Part shown: positions 9,194-18,170 of the stretch, one piece after another | Layout: each line of letters starts with the position of its first letter | Position numbering within the stretch: position 1 is the stretch's first letter | Assembly (NCBI GenBank): GCA_003141525.1 | Contig: PLML01000092.1 | Coordinates: 37,380 to 92,433, forward strand | Origin: Bacteroidales bacterium | GTDB lineage: Bacteria; Bacteroidota; Bacteroidia; Bacteroidales; VadinHA17 | DNA: 55,054 nt | Direction of reading: 5' to 3' | Position numbers and translations under genes: made by a program | The notes under the pieces: generated by a model | Seen by the model: only the letters and a program-made list of their open reading frames with translations | Told to the model about the DNA's origin: nothing | Databases searched by the model: none

Positions 9194-10537
9194 ATGAAAA
9201 AGACCTTTTTAGTTTTTCTTATGTCGCTATTGATACTTTCGGTATCCGCACAGGAGAAAAAGGTAAAAACCGGATGGAATTTCGGTGGCGCTTTGCCAGC
9301 TGTTACTTTTGATTCTGATCTGGGATTTCAATACGGAGCTCTTGCAGAATTTTTTAATTATGGAAATCCGAGTGTATATCCTGATTTCCTTGATCATACT
9401 TATACAGAAATATCACGTTACACTAAGGGAAGCGGCATTTACAGGTTTATGTTCGAATCAAATCACCTTATTCCCGGAGTCCAATGGATTAGCGACCTCA
9501 GCTATCTGCCTGACCAGGCAGCTACTTTTTACGGATACAACGGATACGAATCAGTATATAATAAAGACTGGATGGATGATAAATCTTCAACTTACAGAAG
9601 CAGAATGTTTTATCGTTTTCAGAAAAACCAATTCAGATTCAAGAACGATTTCCAGGGAAATCTTTCAGGTGACCATTTGAAATGGAGCGCCGGTTTCGCT
9701 TTTCAGGATTTTACTACAAGCTCAGTTAACATTGATAAACTAAACAAAGGGAAAAAAGATAAACTTCCTTCAGTTGACTCGGTACCTGGTCTTTTTGAAC
9801 GATATCAGGCACTCGGTATAATCCCGGCCGACGAAGCCAAAGGTGGATGGATAAATACGGTCAAAGTTGGCATTACATGGGATAGCCGCGACAATAAGTC
9901 TAACCCCATGAAAGGTCTCTGGACAGAGATTGGAATCGAAGCAGCGCCAAAATTTATGGGAAATAATTGGGGATTTTCAAAATTGTATATTATACATCGT
10001 CAGTATTTTACATTAATAGAAAAAGATTTATCGCTTGTTTACAGGTTAGGATACCAGGCCACGATATCGGGACATGTACCTTTCTTTGATCAAACGGAGG
10101 TGATAACATCAAGGCTTACAGGAGCAACTTCTGATGGACTTGGAGGTTCAAAAACATTAAGAGGAATTCTTTTAGACAGGGTTGTGGGCGATGCTTTTTT
10201 TATGGGAAACGTTGAACTACGGTGGAAACCAGTATATTTCAAATTATTTAAACAAGACTGTTATCTGGGCCTTAATCTATTTTATGATTTTGGATTGGTA
10301 ACGAAGGATATTAAACTCCCTGATAATCTTGACGCTATTTTCGAAAGTCGGGTCTATCCATTTGAAAAATTTTCCGATTACTTTAAACCCGCACCTGATA
10401 AGCTCCATCAGAGTGCAGGTGTAAGTGTTATGGTTGTATACAATCAAAACTTTGTAGTTGCAATTGATACCGGTAAAGCCTTTAATGAGCAGGATGGAAA
10501 TATTGGATTCTCGATCGGGTTGAATTACCTGTTTTAG
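9194..10537 (+). CDS. Omp85/BamA-type outer-membrane barrel protein lacking POTRA domains
   Basis: This 447-residue outer-membrane protein has a signal peptide ending at about residue 20 (SVSAQ). Almost all of the mature part is amphipathic beta strands. GGSKTLRGI resembles the Omp85-superfamily VRG loop, and the last residues (IGFSIGLNYLF) end in a C-terminal aromatic barrel signature. The family's surface-antigen domain is present, but there are no N-terminal POTRA repeats, so it resembles single-barrel Omp85 relatives (patatin-barrel or DUF5982-like group) rather than BamA itself. Substrate unknown. It is divergent from hutI. Confidence 0.8.
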   Translation: MKKTFLVFLMSLLILSVSAQEKKVKTGWNFGGALPAVTFDSDLGFQYGALAEFFNYGNPSVYPDFLDHTYTEISRYTKGSGIYRFMFESNHLIPGVQWISDLSYLPDQAATFYGYNGYESVYNKDWMDDKSSTYRSRMFYRFQKNQFRFKNDFQGNLSGDHLKWSAGFAFQDFTTSSVNIDKLNKGKKDKLPSVDSVPGLFERYQALGIIPADEAKGGWINTVKVGITWDSRDNKSNPMKGLWTEIGIEAAPKFMGNNWGFSKLYIIHRQYFTLIEKDLSLVYRLGYQATISGHVPFFDQTEVITSRLTGATSDGLGGSKTLRGILLDRVVGDAFFMGNVELRWKPVYFKLFKQDCYLGLNLFYDFGLVTKDIKLPDNLDAIFESRVYPFEKFSDYFKPAPDKLHQSAGVSVMVVYNQNFVVAIDTGKAFNEQDGNIGFSIGLNYLF

Positions 10538-10664
10538 TCTACCTTATACAAGATAAATACAAGATAAATTCAGGTTGAATTCGAGGGGGTTCAGCTTTTT
10601 TTATTAGCCACTCTGTTAGCAATGTCGGCATCACCACAAAAGTTTATTCTGTTTTGTGAATTAT

Positions 10665-10780
10665 GGCCCCCTGTCCCGCCGAAGCGGGACTTCCCCCTAA
10701 AGGGGGATTAATTCTGTTCCGGCAAGAGTAATTATACTTATCCGCAAAGTATTAGCCCCCCTTTAGGGGGGTTGGGGGGC
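10665..10780. repeat. Inverted pair of C-rich/G-rich palindromic repeats
   Basis: The left copy starts at GGCCCCCTG, contains the hairpin GTCCCGC-CGAA-GCGGGAC (10673-10690) and then CCCCCTAAAGGGGG (10693-10706). The right copy, GCCCCCCTTTAGGGGGGTTGGGGGGC (10755-10780), is its inverted counterpart without the extra hairpin. Together they can fold into one large stem-loop between the convergent Omp85 and DUF819 genes. This word is a known-looking dispersed Bacteroidota repeat. Confidence 0.8.
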
Positions 10781-10792
10781 AAAAAAGACAGA

Positions 10793-12061
10793 TCAGAATC
10801 CCTTCAGGTAATACCCTAATCCAACTCCAAGGTAATTGCCTATCACATATCCAATAATTCCCACGGTAATTCCTGTTATAATCACATCTTTGTTTTTCAG
10901 GGCCCCTGCTACAACAGGAACAAATGGAGGAGAAAAGACAAAGGCTGTTGTTGTTATCAGAAAGTCATCGGCGTTTACATTGAAAATTTTAGAAAGCAAA
11001 ATGTGCAGAATCAGTGTACCAAAGTATGCATAGGAAATGTAAGCAAACAAGCCGAGAAATCCTATGCTGAAAACTACTCTAAGATCAGCCATCGAAGCTA
11101 CGGCAAATGAAAATACCAGAATAAAATACATGCCCAGCTGAAATGACTTTTCAATTTTGTTTATCCAATTTATTAAAGATCCCAAAATACCAAGTGTTGT
11201 TATAGAGAGAATTACTACAACCATCTGCGAAACCTTTGGAAGCAGCAGACTGATACCATACGAGGCTATAAATATGATAAGCGCAATTCCCAATGCCATC
11301 AGAAGAGGCAAAATCCGTCCTTTTCTGAACATACCAGAGAAATCTTCAAAGCTCTCTGCTTCTTCAATCATCTCATCAGTGACTTCAGTATTTCCGTGAT
11401 GTTTGAAAGGGGGCAATATTGCCCTGAATATTCGCGGGCCAATGGTTATAAAGAAAATAATGGTGATTGCACCAACAATCATATCATAGGTACTTGTCAT
11501 AACAAAAAGATTGGTATCTACTCCAAGAGCTACCTTAAGCGATACCAGGTTTGGTGTTCCACCGGTATACACCCCAACCAGCATACCTGCAACTTTCCAG
11601 CAGTCCGGAACAACATTCCTGAAAATAAAATAGCCTGATGCGACGATAGCGATAACAGAGATCAGTGCAAGGATCATTGAGATAAATCCTTCCTTGGCAA
11701 ATCGAAGCCATCTTTTTATATTAAGCGAAAAGAGAAGCAACGGAAAGGAAAGCGGAACAATTATTGAGACAAGCATATCCTGAGATGATGCAATTGAATT
11801 CACAAAGCTATCACCCTGCCTGAGCGTTCCTGAATCAAGAAGTGCCTGCATTTCGGTCTCAGGAAGTGCAGCTCTGCCTTGTAAAGCAAGGCGATAAGCT
11901 TCACTGCCGTGAGGCAGAATGCCAATACTTCCTAAAATTAGTCCAAATCCATATGCCAGTACAATTGATCCTAATTTCTTCAGGATTGACCATCTTTTGC
12001 ACAAGTAAATGATTCCCAAAGGAAAAGTGAAGTAAAACAGGATAAGTAGTATTATTTTCAT
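10793..12061 (-). CDS. DUF819 family membrane protein
   Basis: A 422-residue polytopic inner-membrane protein with roughly ten to twelve hydrophobic segments belongs to the DUF819 (YjcL-like) family. Family-typical features are LILGSIGILP near residue 45, the VGVYTGGTPNLVSLKVAL stretch in the middle with its GGTPN turn, and the mirrored ASMADLRVVF and PPFVPVVAGAL segments near the end, which suggest an inverted-repeat transporter fold. Substrate is not established for the family as far as I know. It is alone on its strand between an inverted repeat and the fabI terminator. Confidence 0.88.
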   Translation of the reverse strand: MKIILLILFYFTFPLGIIYLCKRWSILKKLGSIVLAYGFGLILGSIGILPHGSEAYRLALQGRAALPETEMQALLDSGTLRQGDSFVNSIASSQDMLVSIIVPLSFPLLLFSLNIKRWLRFAKEGFISMILALISVIAIVASGYFIFRNVVPDCWKVAGMLVGVYTGGTPNLVSLKVALGVDTNLFVMTSTYDMIVGAITIIFFITIGPRIFRAILPPFKHHGNTEVTDEMIEEAESFEDFSGMFRKGRILPLLMALGIALIIFIASYGISLLLPKVSQMVVVILSITTLGILGSLINWINKIEKSFQLGMYFILVFSFAVASMADLRVVFSIGFLGLFAYISYAYFGTLILHILLSKIFNVNADDFLITTTAFVFSPPFVPVVAGALKNKDVIITGITVGIIGYVIGNYLGVGLGYYLKGF

Positions 12062-12093
12062 AATGATCTCGGGGGTTTGTTCAGATCAAATAT

Positions 12094-12124
12094 AAAAAAT
12101 GCGACTCACTGTGTAGCAAGTCGC
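12094..12124 (-). terminator. Predicted rho-independent terminator of fabI
   Basis: On the minus strand GCGACT, a 12-nt loop, AGTCGC and then a run of T form a hairpin-plus-U-tract about 25 nt after the fabI stop codon. Confidence 0.65.
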
Positions 12125-12149
12125 TTGAAAAATAGGTGTTTATACTTAT

Positions 12150-12992
12150 TTACTTATCGTCACAATCACACTCATCAAAACTTTTTTGATACTGCTCAAT
12201 AGCTTTCAGGCTCATACCCATACTTGAGAACCCGCCATCATGGAACAGGTTTTGCATAGTTACTTTGCGTGTAAGATCAGAGAAAAGCGCAACGCAATAT
12301 TCAGCGCATTCCTCAGCGGAGGCATTACCCAGGGGTGACATCCTTTCAGAGAAATCGATCAGAGAATCAAAACCATGAATACCGCTTCCTGCAGTTGTAT
12401 CTGTGGGCGATTGTGAAACGGTATTCACCCTTACCTTTCTGTCCCGACCATAAATATATCCGAAACTGCGAGCTATTGACTCCAGAAGTGCTTTTGCATC
12501 ACCCATATCGTTATAACCCGATAGTGTCCTTTGAGCAGCTACGTATGATAAAGCAATAACAGATCCCCATTCCTTCAGTGCGTCAAGCTTATATGCTGTC
12601 TGCAAAACCCTGTGGAAACTCAACGCTGATATATCGAATGTCTTCAACATATTTTCATAACTGGTCTGCTCATAAGGTATATCTTTTCTCACATTCGGCG
12701 ACATTCCAATTGAATGAAGAATAAAATCGAACTTACCCCCAAAGATCTTCATGCCTTCAGAAAGAAGGTTCTCGATTTCATCCATCCTCGTTGCATCGGC
12801 TGAAATTACTTTACTTCCGGTGATTTTTGCTAGTTCATTTATTGTACCCATTCTGATTGCAACAGGGGCATTGGTAAGAACCAGTTCGGCCCCTTCCTTC
12901 CTGGCTTTCAAAGCTACCTGCCAGGCTATAGATTTTTCATTAAGAGCACCAAATATAATTCCTTTCTTCCCTTGTAATAATCCTTCTCTCAT
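12150..12992 (-). CDS. fabI: Enoyl-[acyl-carrier-protein] reductase (NADH)
   Basis: This 280-residue short-chain-dehydrogenase-type enzyme performs the last reduction of each fatty-acid elongation cycle. It has the FabI-specific N-terminal loop GIIFGALNEKSIAW, the substrate-loop HSIGMSP, the catalytic pair spaced Y-x6-K in GYNDMGDAKA (about residues 158 and 165), and the SQSPTDTTAGSGI segment. The C-terminus (FDECDCDDK) is acidic and slightly longer than in enterobacterial FabI. Its start is 16 nt downstream of the recN stop, which suggests one transcript running recN to fabI, ended by the hairpin at 12094-12124. Confidence 0.96.
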   Translation of the reverse strand: MREGLLQGKKGIIFGALNEKSIAWQVALKARKEGAELVLTNAPVAIRMGTINELAKITGSKVISADATRMDEIENLLSEGMKIFGGKFDFILHSIGMSPNVRKDIPYEQTSYENMLKTFDISALSFHRVLQTAYKLDALKEWGSVIALSYVAAQRTLSGYNDMGDAKALLESIARSFGYIYGRDRKVRVNTVSQSPTDTTAGSGIHGFDSLIDFSERMSPLGNASAEECAEYCVALFSDLTRKVTMQNLFHDGGFSSMGMSLKAIEQYQKSFDECDCDDK

Positions 12993-13008
12993 CGTAATGT
13001 TTAATAGT

Positions 13009-14673
13009 TTAAATAATTCCGGCCCTCAGAAGCTCCCGTGCATTTTTCATAGCTGTTTCCGTAACTTCGCTGCCGCTTAACAATCGGGCTACTTCAACTA
13101 TTCTTTCTTCAGGTGATAACAATTTAACACGGGTAAATGTTGAGCTATCAGTATCATCTTTAAAAACATGATAGTGTCTCGTGCCTCTTGAAGCAACCTG
13201 TGGGAGATGGGTAATATTAATAACCTGCATATATTTTCCCATACCTGATAAGATCTGTCCTACCTTATCAGCTACTTCACCTGAAACTCCCGCGTCTATC
13301 TCATCGAATATTATGGTAGGCAGATTATTATTTCTTGTAAGTAAAGATTTCAGGCTAAGCATTACTCTTGATAATTCCCCGCCTGAAGCGATTTTAGCAA
13401 GATTCTCGGGCGCTATTTGTTTGTTTGCGGAGAAAAGAAAGTCGGCCTGGTCAATTCCGGTTGAAGTGAAATCCTTTAAGCGTGTAAGGGATATTCTGAA
13501 TTTTGCATTTGGAATACCCAGCTGCTTTAGCAATTCTGTAATCCTCGATTCAATTTCCGTCAACACATACTTTCTTTTGTCAGATATCTCTTCAGAAATA
13601 ATCTTCAGAGAGTTGACCTCTTTTTCAAGAAGTGTTTCCAGTTCAATAAGCCGCTCATCACTGGTGACAATAGAACTTATTATATCTTTTATCTCATCCT
13701 TTTTCCTGATGAGTTCGTTGAGATTGGTTACCCTGTGTTTTTGAATGAGTGAGTAAATACTATCAAGCCTGTTATTAACCTGAGCAAGCCGCTGGGGATC
13801 AGCTTCAATGGATCCAGCCAGTTTTTCAATCTCTGCTGAAAGGTCATCAAGTTCTATCAATGTTGACTCAGTTCTTGACAAAAGGTTTTCGCTTTCAGGC
13901 AAAAATGTTCTGATTCTTCCAAGGTTAGTTTTAACCTCCCTGAGCATTGAAAGAACAGATATACTTTCAGCAAAAAAGAGATTTGAAGATGTGCTGAGTG
14001 CCAGTTTAATCTCCTCTGTATGCCCAAGTAATTCCTGCTCTGCTTCCAGCTCTACCTGTTCTCCTTCTTCCAGTTTAGCATCGTCAAGCTGGTTATACTG
14101 AAACTGGTAATATTCCAGATCTGCCCTGTTTTTATCGGCTCTTTCTTTAGTTCCAGAGTACTCCTTTTTTAGGTTTTGGTAGCTCGAGTAAGTTTCACTG
14201 TATTTGTTCTTTAGCTTGGCTGTACCTGAAAATGAGTCAATTAAATTTAGCTGGAATGAGTTGCTATTCAGCATTAGCGTCTGATGCTGCGAATGAATAT
14301 CTATAAGCCTGTCACTTAACTCTTTCAGGATATTGACTGTAACAGGAGTATCGTTAATAAAAGCCCGGGATTTACCGGCAGAATTAACTTCTCTTCTCAG
14401 AGTAGTAACAGTCTCATAATCAAGATTATTTGATACAAAAAAATCATTAAGGTCATACTCTTCAATCCGGAATGTGCCTTCAACAATACATTTTTCATTT
14501 TTATCAAGAAGGACTGAAGAATCTGCTCTTGTTCCAAGTATAAGTGAAAGAGCACCTAAAAGAATTGTTTTGCCAGCGCCTGTTTCACCGGTAATAATTG
14601 TCAGTCCGTTTTCAAATTCAACGTCCAGTTCTTTAATAAGTGCATAATTCTGAACGAACAGTTTTATGAGCAT
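13009..14673 (-). CDS. recN: DNA repair protein RecN
   Basis: A 554-residue SMC-like ATPase acts at double-strand breaks. Walker A GETGAGKTILLGAL sits at about residues 30-43. A long coiled-coil-rich middle follows, then the ABC signature SGGELSRVML and Walker B TIIFDEIDAGVSG near residues 425-470, with a D-loop/His switch region NITHLPQVASRG. Length and domain order are normal. It lies in the conserved Bacteroidota run bamD - rpoZ-like - coaBC - DUF4835 - recN, with a 9-nt gap from the DUF4835 stop. Confidence 0.97.
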   Translation of the reverse strand: MLIKLFVQNYALIKELDVEFENGLTIITGETGAGKTILLGALSLILGTRADSSVLLDKNEKCIVEGTFRIEEYDLNDFFVSNNLDYETVTTLRREVNSAGKSRAFINDTPVTVNILKELSDRLIDIHSQHQTLMLNSNSFQLNLIDSFSGTAKLKNKYSETYSSYQNLKKEYSGTKERADKNRADLEYYQFQYNQLDDAKLEEGEQVELEAEQELLGHTEEIKLALSTSSNLFFAESISVLSMLREVKTNLGRIRTFLPESENLLSRTESTLIELDDLSAEIEKLAGSIEADPQRLAQVNNRLDSIYSLIQKHRVTNLNELIRKKDEIKDIISSIVTSDERLIELETLLEKEVNSLKIISEEISDKRKYVLTEIESRITELLKQLGIPNAKFRISLTRLKDFTSTGIDQADFLFSANKQIAPENLAKIASGGELSRVMLSLKSLLTRNNNLPTIIFDEIDAGVSGEVADKVGQILSGMGKYMQVINITHLPQVASRGTRHYHVFKDDTDSSTFTRVKLLSPEERIVEVARLLSGSEVTETAMKNARELLRAGII

Positions 14674-14682
14674 AACGGGTTA

Positions 14683-15603
14683 TTATGGATTGGCTGAATT
14701 GATCTTTTCATATTTAGCCTTGTTTGCAGGGTCAATTTCCGTAAGTATCTCTACAACGCGACTTTTCTCTTCAGGAAATGCCGAAGAATAAACATTAATG
14801 AGTTCGTCTGACTTTGCGTCCATTATTACCTGCACAAGATACATAAAAGGATCGGGTTTTTTCCTGTAGACATCCTGGATAAGTTTAAGGCTCTCCACCA
14901 TACTTGTCCTTGCTTCAGGGGTTTTCGATTCCATTTTATCGAAACCATTAATATAATAGTCATACATAAACTGTCTTACTCCTTCATACTCATTGTCCAG
15001 GACATTTTTTACAAGCCAGTACCTGTTACGGTTCCGGGATCCATCATAAGGTTTCCATCCGGGTTCAGGAGCATTCTGGGCATTTGTAACAATTTTCTCA
15101 GCCAACTGAAAAAACTCTGTACCTCCCATTGGGGCAAAGGTATCGTAATCAAATCCGAGGATCATATAAGTATAGTAGGATAAAACTGAAACCAGGCTTG
15201 AATAGGTATTCGGATCAAAGACCAGCGGTTGAAATTCCACGTACTGGAATTGAAAATTGTTGTCTATAAAATTCAGGATCGTAGAATTATAGGTTGTATT
15301 GAAAACTGGCCTGCTTAGTTGAATCTGGATCGTTCCTTTGAATTCATCTGCTGATAACTGATCAGTAAGGTTAATTAAGATATTACAATCGATTCGTTCA
15401 GCGTAGTTTAATACATGATTCGTCCAGACTGTGTTATTCATGAACTCAAAAAGGTCCTTCTGCATACTTTCAAATATCTGGCGGTTGGATCCCTGAATTC
15501 TCTGGGCAGATATCTGGATATTGCAGTTCAGCTCCTGTGCATGAATGATCCCATGCATCAGCGTCAGAAAAAGAATGAGATAATATTTAATACGATACAC
15601 CAT
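14683..15603 (-). CDS. DUF4835 family secreted protein
   Basis: This 306-residue protein with a signal peptide (ends near HAQELNC) belongs to the Bacteroidota-specific DUF4835 group. It starts the mature part with LNCNIQISAQRIQGSNRQIF, the typical opening of this family, and contains FDYDTFAPMGGTEFFQLAE near residue 150. Its function is not known to me. It always travels with coaBC and recN in this phylum, and here it is 14 nt after the coaB stop, so an operon is likely. It has no lipobox and is probably periplasmic. Confidence 0.88.
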   Translation of the reverse strand: MVYRIKYYLILFLTLMHGIIHAQELNCNIQISAQRIQGSNRQIFESMQKDLFEFMNNTVWTNHVLNYAERIDCNILINLTDQLSADEFKGTIQIQLSRPVFNTTYNSTILNFIDNNFQFQYVEFQPLVFDPNTYSSLVSVLSYYTYMILGFDYDTFAPMGGTEFFQLAEKIVTNAQNAPEPGWKPYDGSRNRNRYWLVKNVLDNEYEGVRQFMYDYYINGFDKMESKTPEARTSMVESLKLIQDVYRKKPDPFMYLVQVIMDAKSDELINVYSSAFPEEKSRVVEILTEIDPANKAKYEKINSANP

Positions 15604-15616
15604 TATTAAATCTCAA

Positions 15617-16270
15617 TTATTGAATCAATGAAACAATTTTGTCAAGAATATCTTTTGCAGCTTCCTCTTTAGATTTCAACTCAAATTTATCAATATTATT
15701 GTTTCGGTCAATAATTGTGATCTTGTTTGTATCATACCCAAAACCGGCTCCTTTTTCTTTTAGTGAATTTAAGATAATTATATCCAAATTTTTTCGGTAC
15801 AATTTTGCTATCGCATTATTTAGTTCATTATCAGTTTCCATTGCAAACCCCACAAGGACCTGCGATGAGGATTTAGTTTTACCCAGCGTTTCTGCAATAT
15901 CCGTTGTGGGTTTAAGTCTCAGGAGTAATTCCGTCTCATTTTTCTTTATTTTTTCCCCATGAACCTCTACCGGAGTAAAATCTGCGACTGCAGCAGCAAG
16001 GATTGCAATATCGCAAGCCTGGAACCTCGATATGCATTCAGCGGCCATTGCTTCCGCTGTTATGATATTAATAATTTTAACGGAATTATTCTGTGGCCTT
16101 ACATTTACTGGGCCAAGTACAAGATCCACATCAGCTCCGTACCCTGCAGCGGCATCTGCCAATTCAACTCCCATTTTGCCTGAAGAATAATTGCTTAGAA
16201 AACGAACAGGATCAAGTGGTTCGCGGGTAGGGCCTGCTGTGATCAGAAGATGTTTGCCTTTCAGAGGCTT
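15617..16270 (-). CDS. coaB: CoaB half of split coaBC: phosphopantothenate-cysteine ligase
   Basis: The C-terminal half of Dfp/CoaBC condenses 4'-phosphopantothenate with cysteine. The ORF track starts it at an internal ATG (16174). Reading further upstream in the same frame gives KPLKGKHLLITAGPTREPLD, then a FLSNYSSGKMG motif, which is the true CoaB N-terminus, so the coding region reaches at least 16270. Later motifs include VAAAVADFTPVEV, KIKKNE and VGFAMETDNEL. It is out of frame with the upstream CoaC half because of an A13 tract. Without slippage or a local start, the track ORF alone would lack the nucleotide-binding motif ITAGPTREP. Confidence 0.88.
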   Translation of the reverse strand, partial: KPLKGKHLLITAGPTREPLDPVRFLSNYSSGKMGVELADAAAGYGADVDLVLGPVNVRPQNNSVKIINIITAEAMAAECISRFQACDIAILAAAVADFTPVEVHGEKIKKNETELLLRLKPTTDIAETLGKTKSSSQVLVGFAMETDNELNNAIAKLYRKNLDIIILNSLKEKGAGFGYDTNKITIIDRNNNIDKFELKSKEEAAKDILDKIVSLIQ

Positions 16271-16823
16271 ATTTTTTTTTTTTTGAAAAGAAGTTCCCGA
16301 TATCTTTTACAATTTCTTCCGGTTCGGCCATCCTGCCCTTTCCAGAAAGTCCGCTCGCAAGTTCCCCGCTTGCAGGTTCAAGAATATAATTACCAAAAGC
16401 CTTAAGTGTCTCAATATTAATTATTGTTGCCGGATGATTCAGCATGTCCATATCCATTGAAGGAGCAACAAATACCGGGCAACGTACTGATAAATAAGTC
16501 GTTAGAAGTAAGTTATCAGCTATCCCGTTAGCCATTTTAGCTAAAGTATTTGCGGTAGCAGGAGCAATAAGGAAAAGGTGAGCCCACAAACCAAGATCCA
16601 CATGACTGTTCCAGTCACCGTTTTCCGGGTTAAAGAACTCTGTGAATACCGGATTTTTTGATAAAGTGGACAGAGTAAGAGGAGTAATAAATTCTTTCGC
16701 ATGATCGGTCATAATGACCTTTACACTGGCACCATCCTTAACAAGCAACCGGATGATAGTTGCAGTTTTATAAGCTGCAATACCCCCGGTTACACCGATA
16801 AGTATGTTTTTGCCTTTCAGCAT
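16269..16823 (-). CDS. coaC: CoaC half of split coaBC: phosphopantothenoylcysteine decarboxylase
   Basis: The flavoprotein half (184 residues) decarboxylates phosphopantothenoylcysteine in coenzyme A synthesis. It begins with LKGKNILIGVTGGIAAYK, has the catalytic histidine region NSHVDLGLWAH, the APATANTLAKMANGIADNLL motif, and APSMDMDML, the HFCD-family substrate motif. It ends prematurely in KKKK-stop where an A13 run (16272-16284) meets TAA. One base less in the run would join it to CoaB as a normal protein of about 400 residues. It is either a sequencing or assembly indel, a real frameshift, or a slippage site. Confidence 0.92.
   Translation of the reverse strand: MLKGKNILIGVTGGIAAYKTATIIRLLVKDGASVKVIMTDHAKEFITPLTLSTLSKNPVFTEFFNPENGDWNSHVDLGLWAHLFLIAPATANTLAKMANGIADNLLLTTYLSVRCPVFVAPSMDMDMLNHPATIINIETLKAFGNYILEPASGELASGLSGKGRMAEPEEIVKDIGNFFSKKKK
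16272..16284 (-). other. A13 homopolymer (T13 on + strand) at coaC/coaB frame break
   Basis: Thirteen identical bases separate the CoaC frame from the CoaB frame. With 13 A the reading ends in TAA at once; with 12 or 15 A the frames join without a stop. Homopolymers of this length are classic sites for sequencing indels and also for transcriptional slippage. Confidence 0.9.
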
Positions 16824-16837
16824 CCTGATGCTAAGTA

Positions 16838-17170
16838 TTACTTCTGTTTAACAGGATTTTCAGGATTTCTGTAAAAAATTTTTCCTTCCTCAAGTTCCTG
16901 TAATGCTATAAGTGTTGGTTTTGGCAGCCGTTCGTAGAATTTCGAAATTTCAATCTGTTCACGGTTTTCAAATACTTCCTCCAGATTATCGCTATAAGAT
17001 GCAAACTCTTCAAGTTTTTTGTTCAGCTCCTGTTTCATCTCAACAGAAATCTGGTTCGCTCTTCTGGAAACAACAATTACTGTTTCATAGATATTTCCGG
17101 TACCCTGCGTCATCAGGTCAAGATTGCGTGTAACAGTTGTTACGGGTGCTACTGATTTTCTGTAATCCAT
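16838..17170 (-). CDS. rpoZ: RNA polymerase omega/Rpb6-like subunit
   Basis: This 110-residue protein matches the Bacteroidota version of the RNA polymerase omega (Rpb6-like) subunit, which helps assemble and stabilise the core enzyme. The core segment TGNIYETVIVVSRRANQIS corresponds to the omega helix that binds beta-prime. A Glu-rich middle (EEFASYSDNLEEVFENREQ) and a C-terminal PTLIALQELEEGKIFYR follow. It lies 11 nt after bamD and 14 nt before coaC, the standard order in the phylum, which supports the call strongly. Confidence 0.88.
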   Translation of the reverse strand: MDYRKSVAPVTTVTRNLDLMTQGTGNIYETVIVVSRRANQISVEMKQELNKKLEEFASYSDNLEEVFENREQIEISKFYERLPKPTLIALQELEEGKIFYRNPENPVKQK

Positions 17171-17181
17171 AAATATATTGA

Positions 17182-17994
17182 TTATTTTACTCCGGTGTCA
17201 GGAATTCCTTTTTTTAGAAACCTATTTGTTTCCTGGAAGATATCGCTTACATCTTTCGCATATGTGCTCTTTGGAAACTCTTCCATAAATGAATAGTAGT
17301 CATCAAGCGTTGACTGATATCGTTCTTTTTGTTTATTAGGAAAACTCTTTTCTGCATAAAGGAAAAGGGAATTTAATTTAAGATACATCATCTTTTCCCT
17401 GTATTTTGTATTAGCGTATTCTTTAAGACTATTGGTGAGAGCCACAATTGCCGCCTTATATTGGTTCATATCGTAATAAAGTTTTGCATTCAGATATGAT
17501 TTTTCAACCAGCTTGTCTTCAAGGTCACTTATCCGTTTTTTACAATCTGCAACTTTTGAACTATTAGGAAATCTGTTCATGAAAATATTAAATCCTTCAA
17601 TTGCATTCTTTGTGTTCTCCTGATCAAGTTCAGGACGGGCAGAGATATTATAGTCGCATAACGCCGCCATATAATTAGCATCCTCTGCATGTTTGCCAAA
17701 AGGAAACTGCTCAATAAATGTTTTAAAGTAACTTCCTGCCATTATGTAATCTTTCATGCCGAAATATGCCTGGGCGTTCATCCAGTTCAGATCTTCAGCC
17801 TCGTCGGTGGCCTTGAAGCGTGGGAGAATCTGTGTCAGAAGTTCAGTGGTTTTGACATACTCACCTTTATCAAAATATTCTTTCGCTTTTGACTTTTTAA
17901 GATCAAAATCAGTGCTCTTCAGGAGTTTTTCATACTCGCCGCAGGAGCTTAATAAAACCAGAATAATCAGAATAATATTTAATCTGAATCTCAT
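17182..17994 (-). CDS. bamD: Outer-membrane assembly lipoprotein BamD
   Basis: This TPR lipoprotein of the beta-barrel assembly machine (270 residues) has the signal peptide MRFRLNIILIILVLLSSC with lipobox LSSC, then GEYEKLLKSTDFDLKKSKAK. Several TPR-like helices follow (EYFDKGEYVKTTELLTQI, QAYFGMKDYIMAGSYFKTFI), typical of the outer membrane lipoprotein/YfiO family. It is first in the leftward core operon bamD - rpoZ - coaC/B - DUF4835 - recN - fabI and is divergent from the serine-palmitoyltransferase-like gene. Confidence 0.93.
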   Translation of the reverse strand: MRFRLNIILIILVLLSSCGEYEKLLKSTDFDLKKSKAKEYFDKGEYVKTTELLTQILPRFKATDEAEDLNWMNAQAYFGMKDYIMAGSYFKTFIEQFPFGKHAEDANYMAALCDYNISARPELDQENTKNAIEGFNIFMNRFPNSSKVADCKKRISDLEDKLVEKSYLNAKLYYDMNQYKAAIVALTNSLKEYANTKYREKMMYLKLNSLFLYAEKSFPNKQKERYQSTLDDYYSFMEEFPKSTYAKDVSDIFQETNRFLKKGIPDTGVK

Positions 17995-18170
17995 AAAAAA
18001 AATTGTTGCGCAAAATTAGGGAAAAAAAATCATTTCAGGCATAAAAACGAAATAATTATGCTTTTATTATGCTTTAAGATGCACCAGATAGAAATTAGGT
18101 ATAAATAGGTATCAGGATAAACCTGTTTAATTGTAATTTTGAGAAATTTTTTTTAGAAAGGGTAATTATA

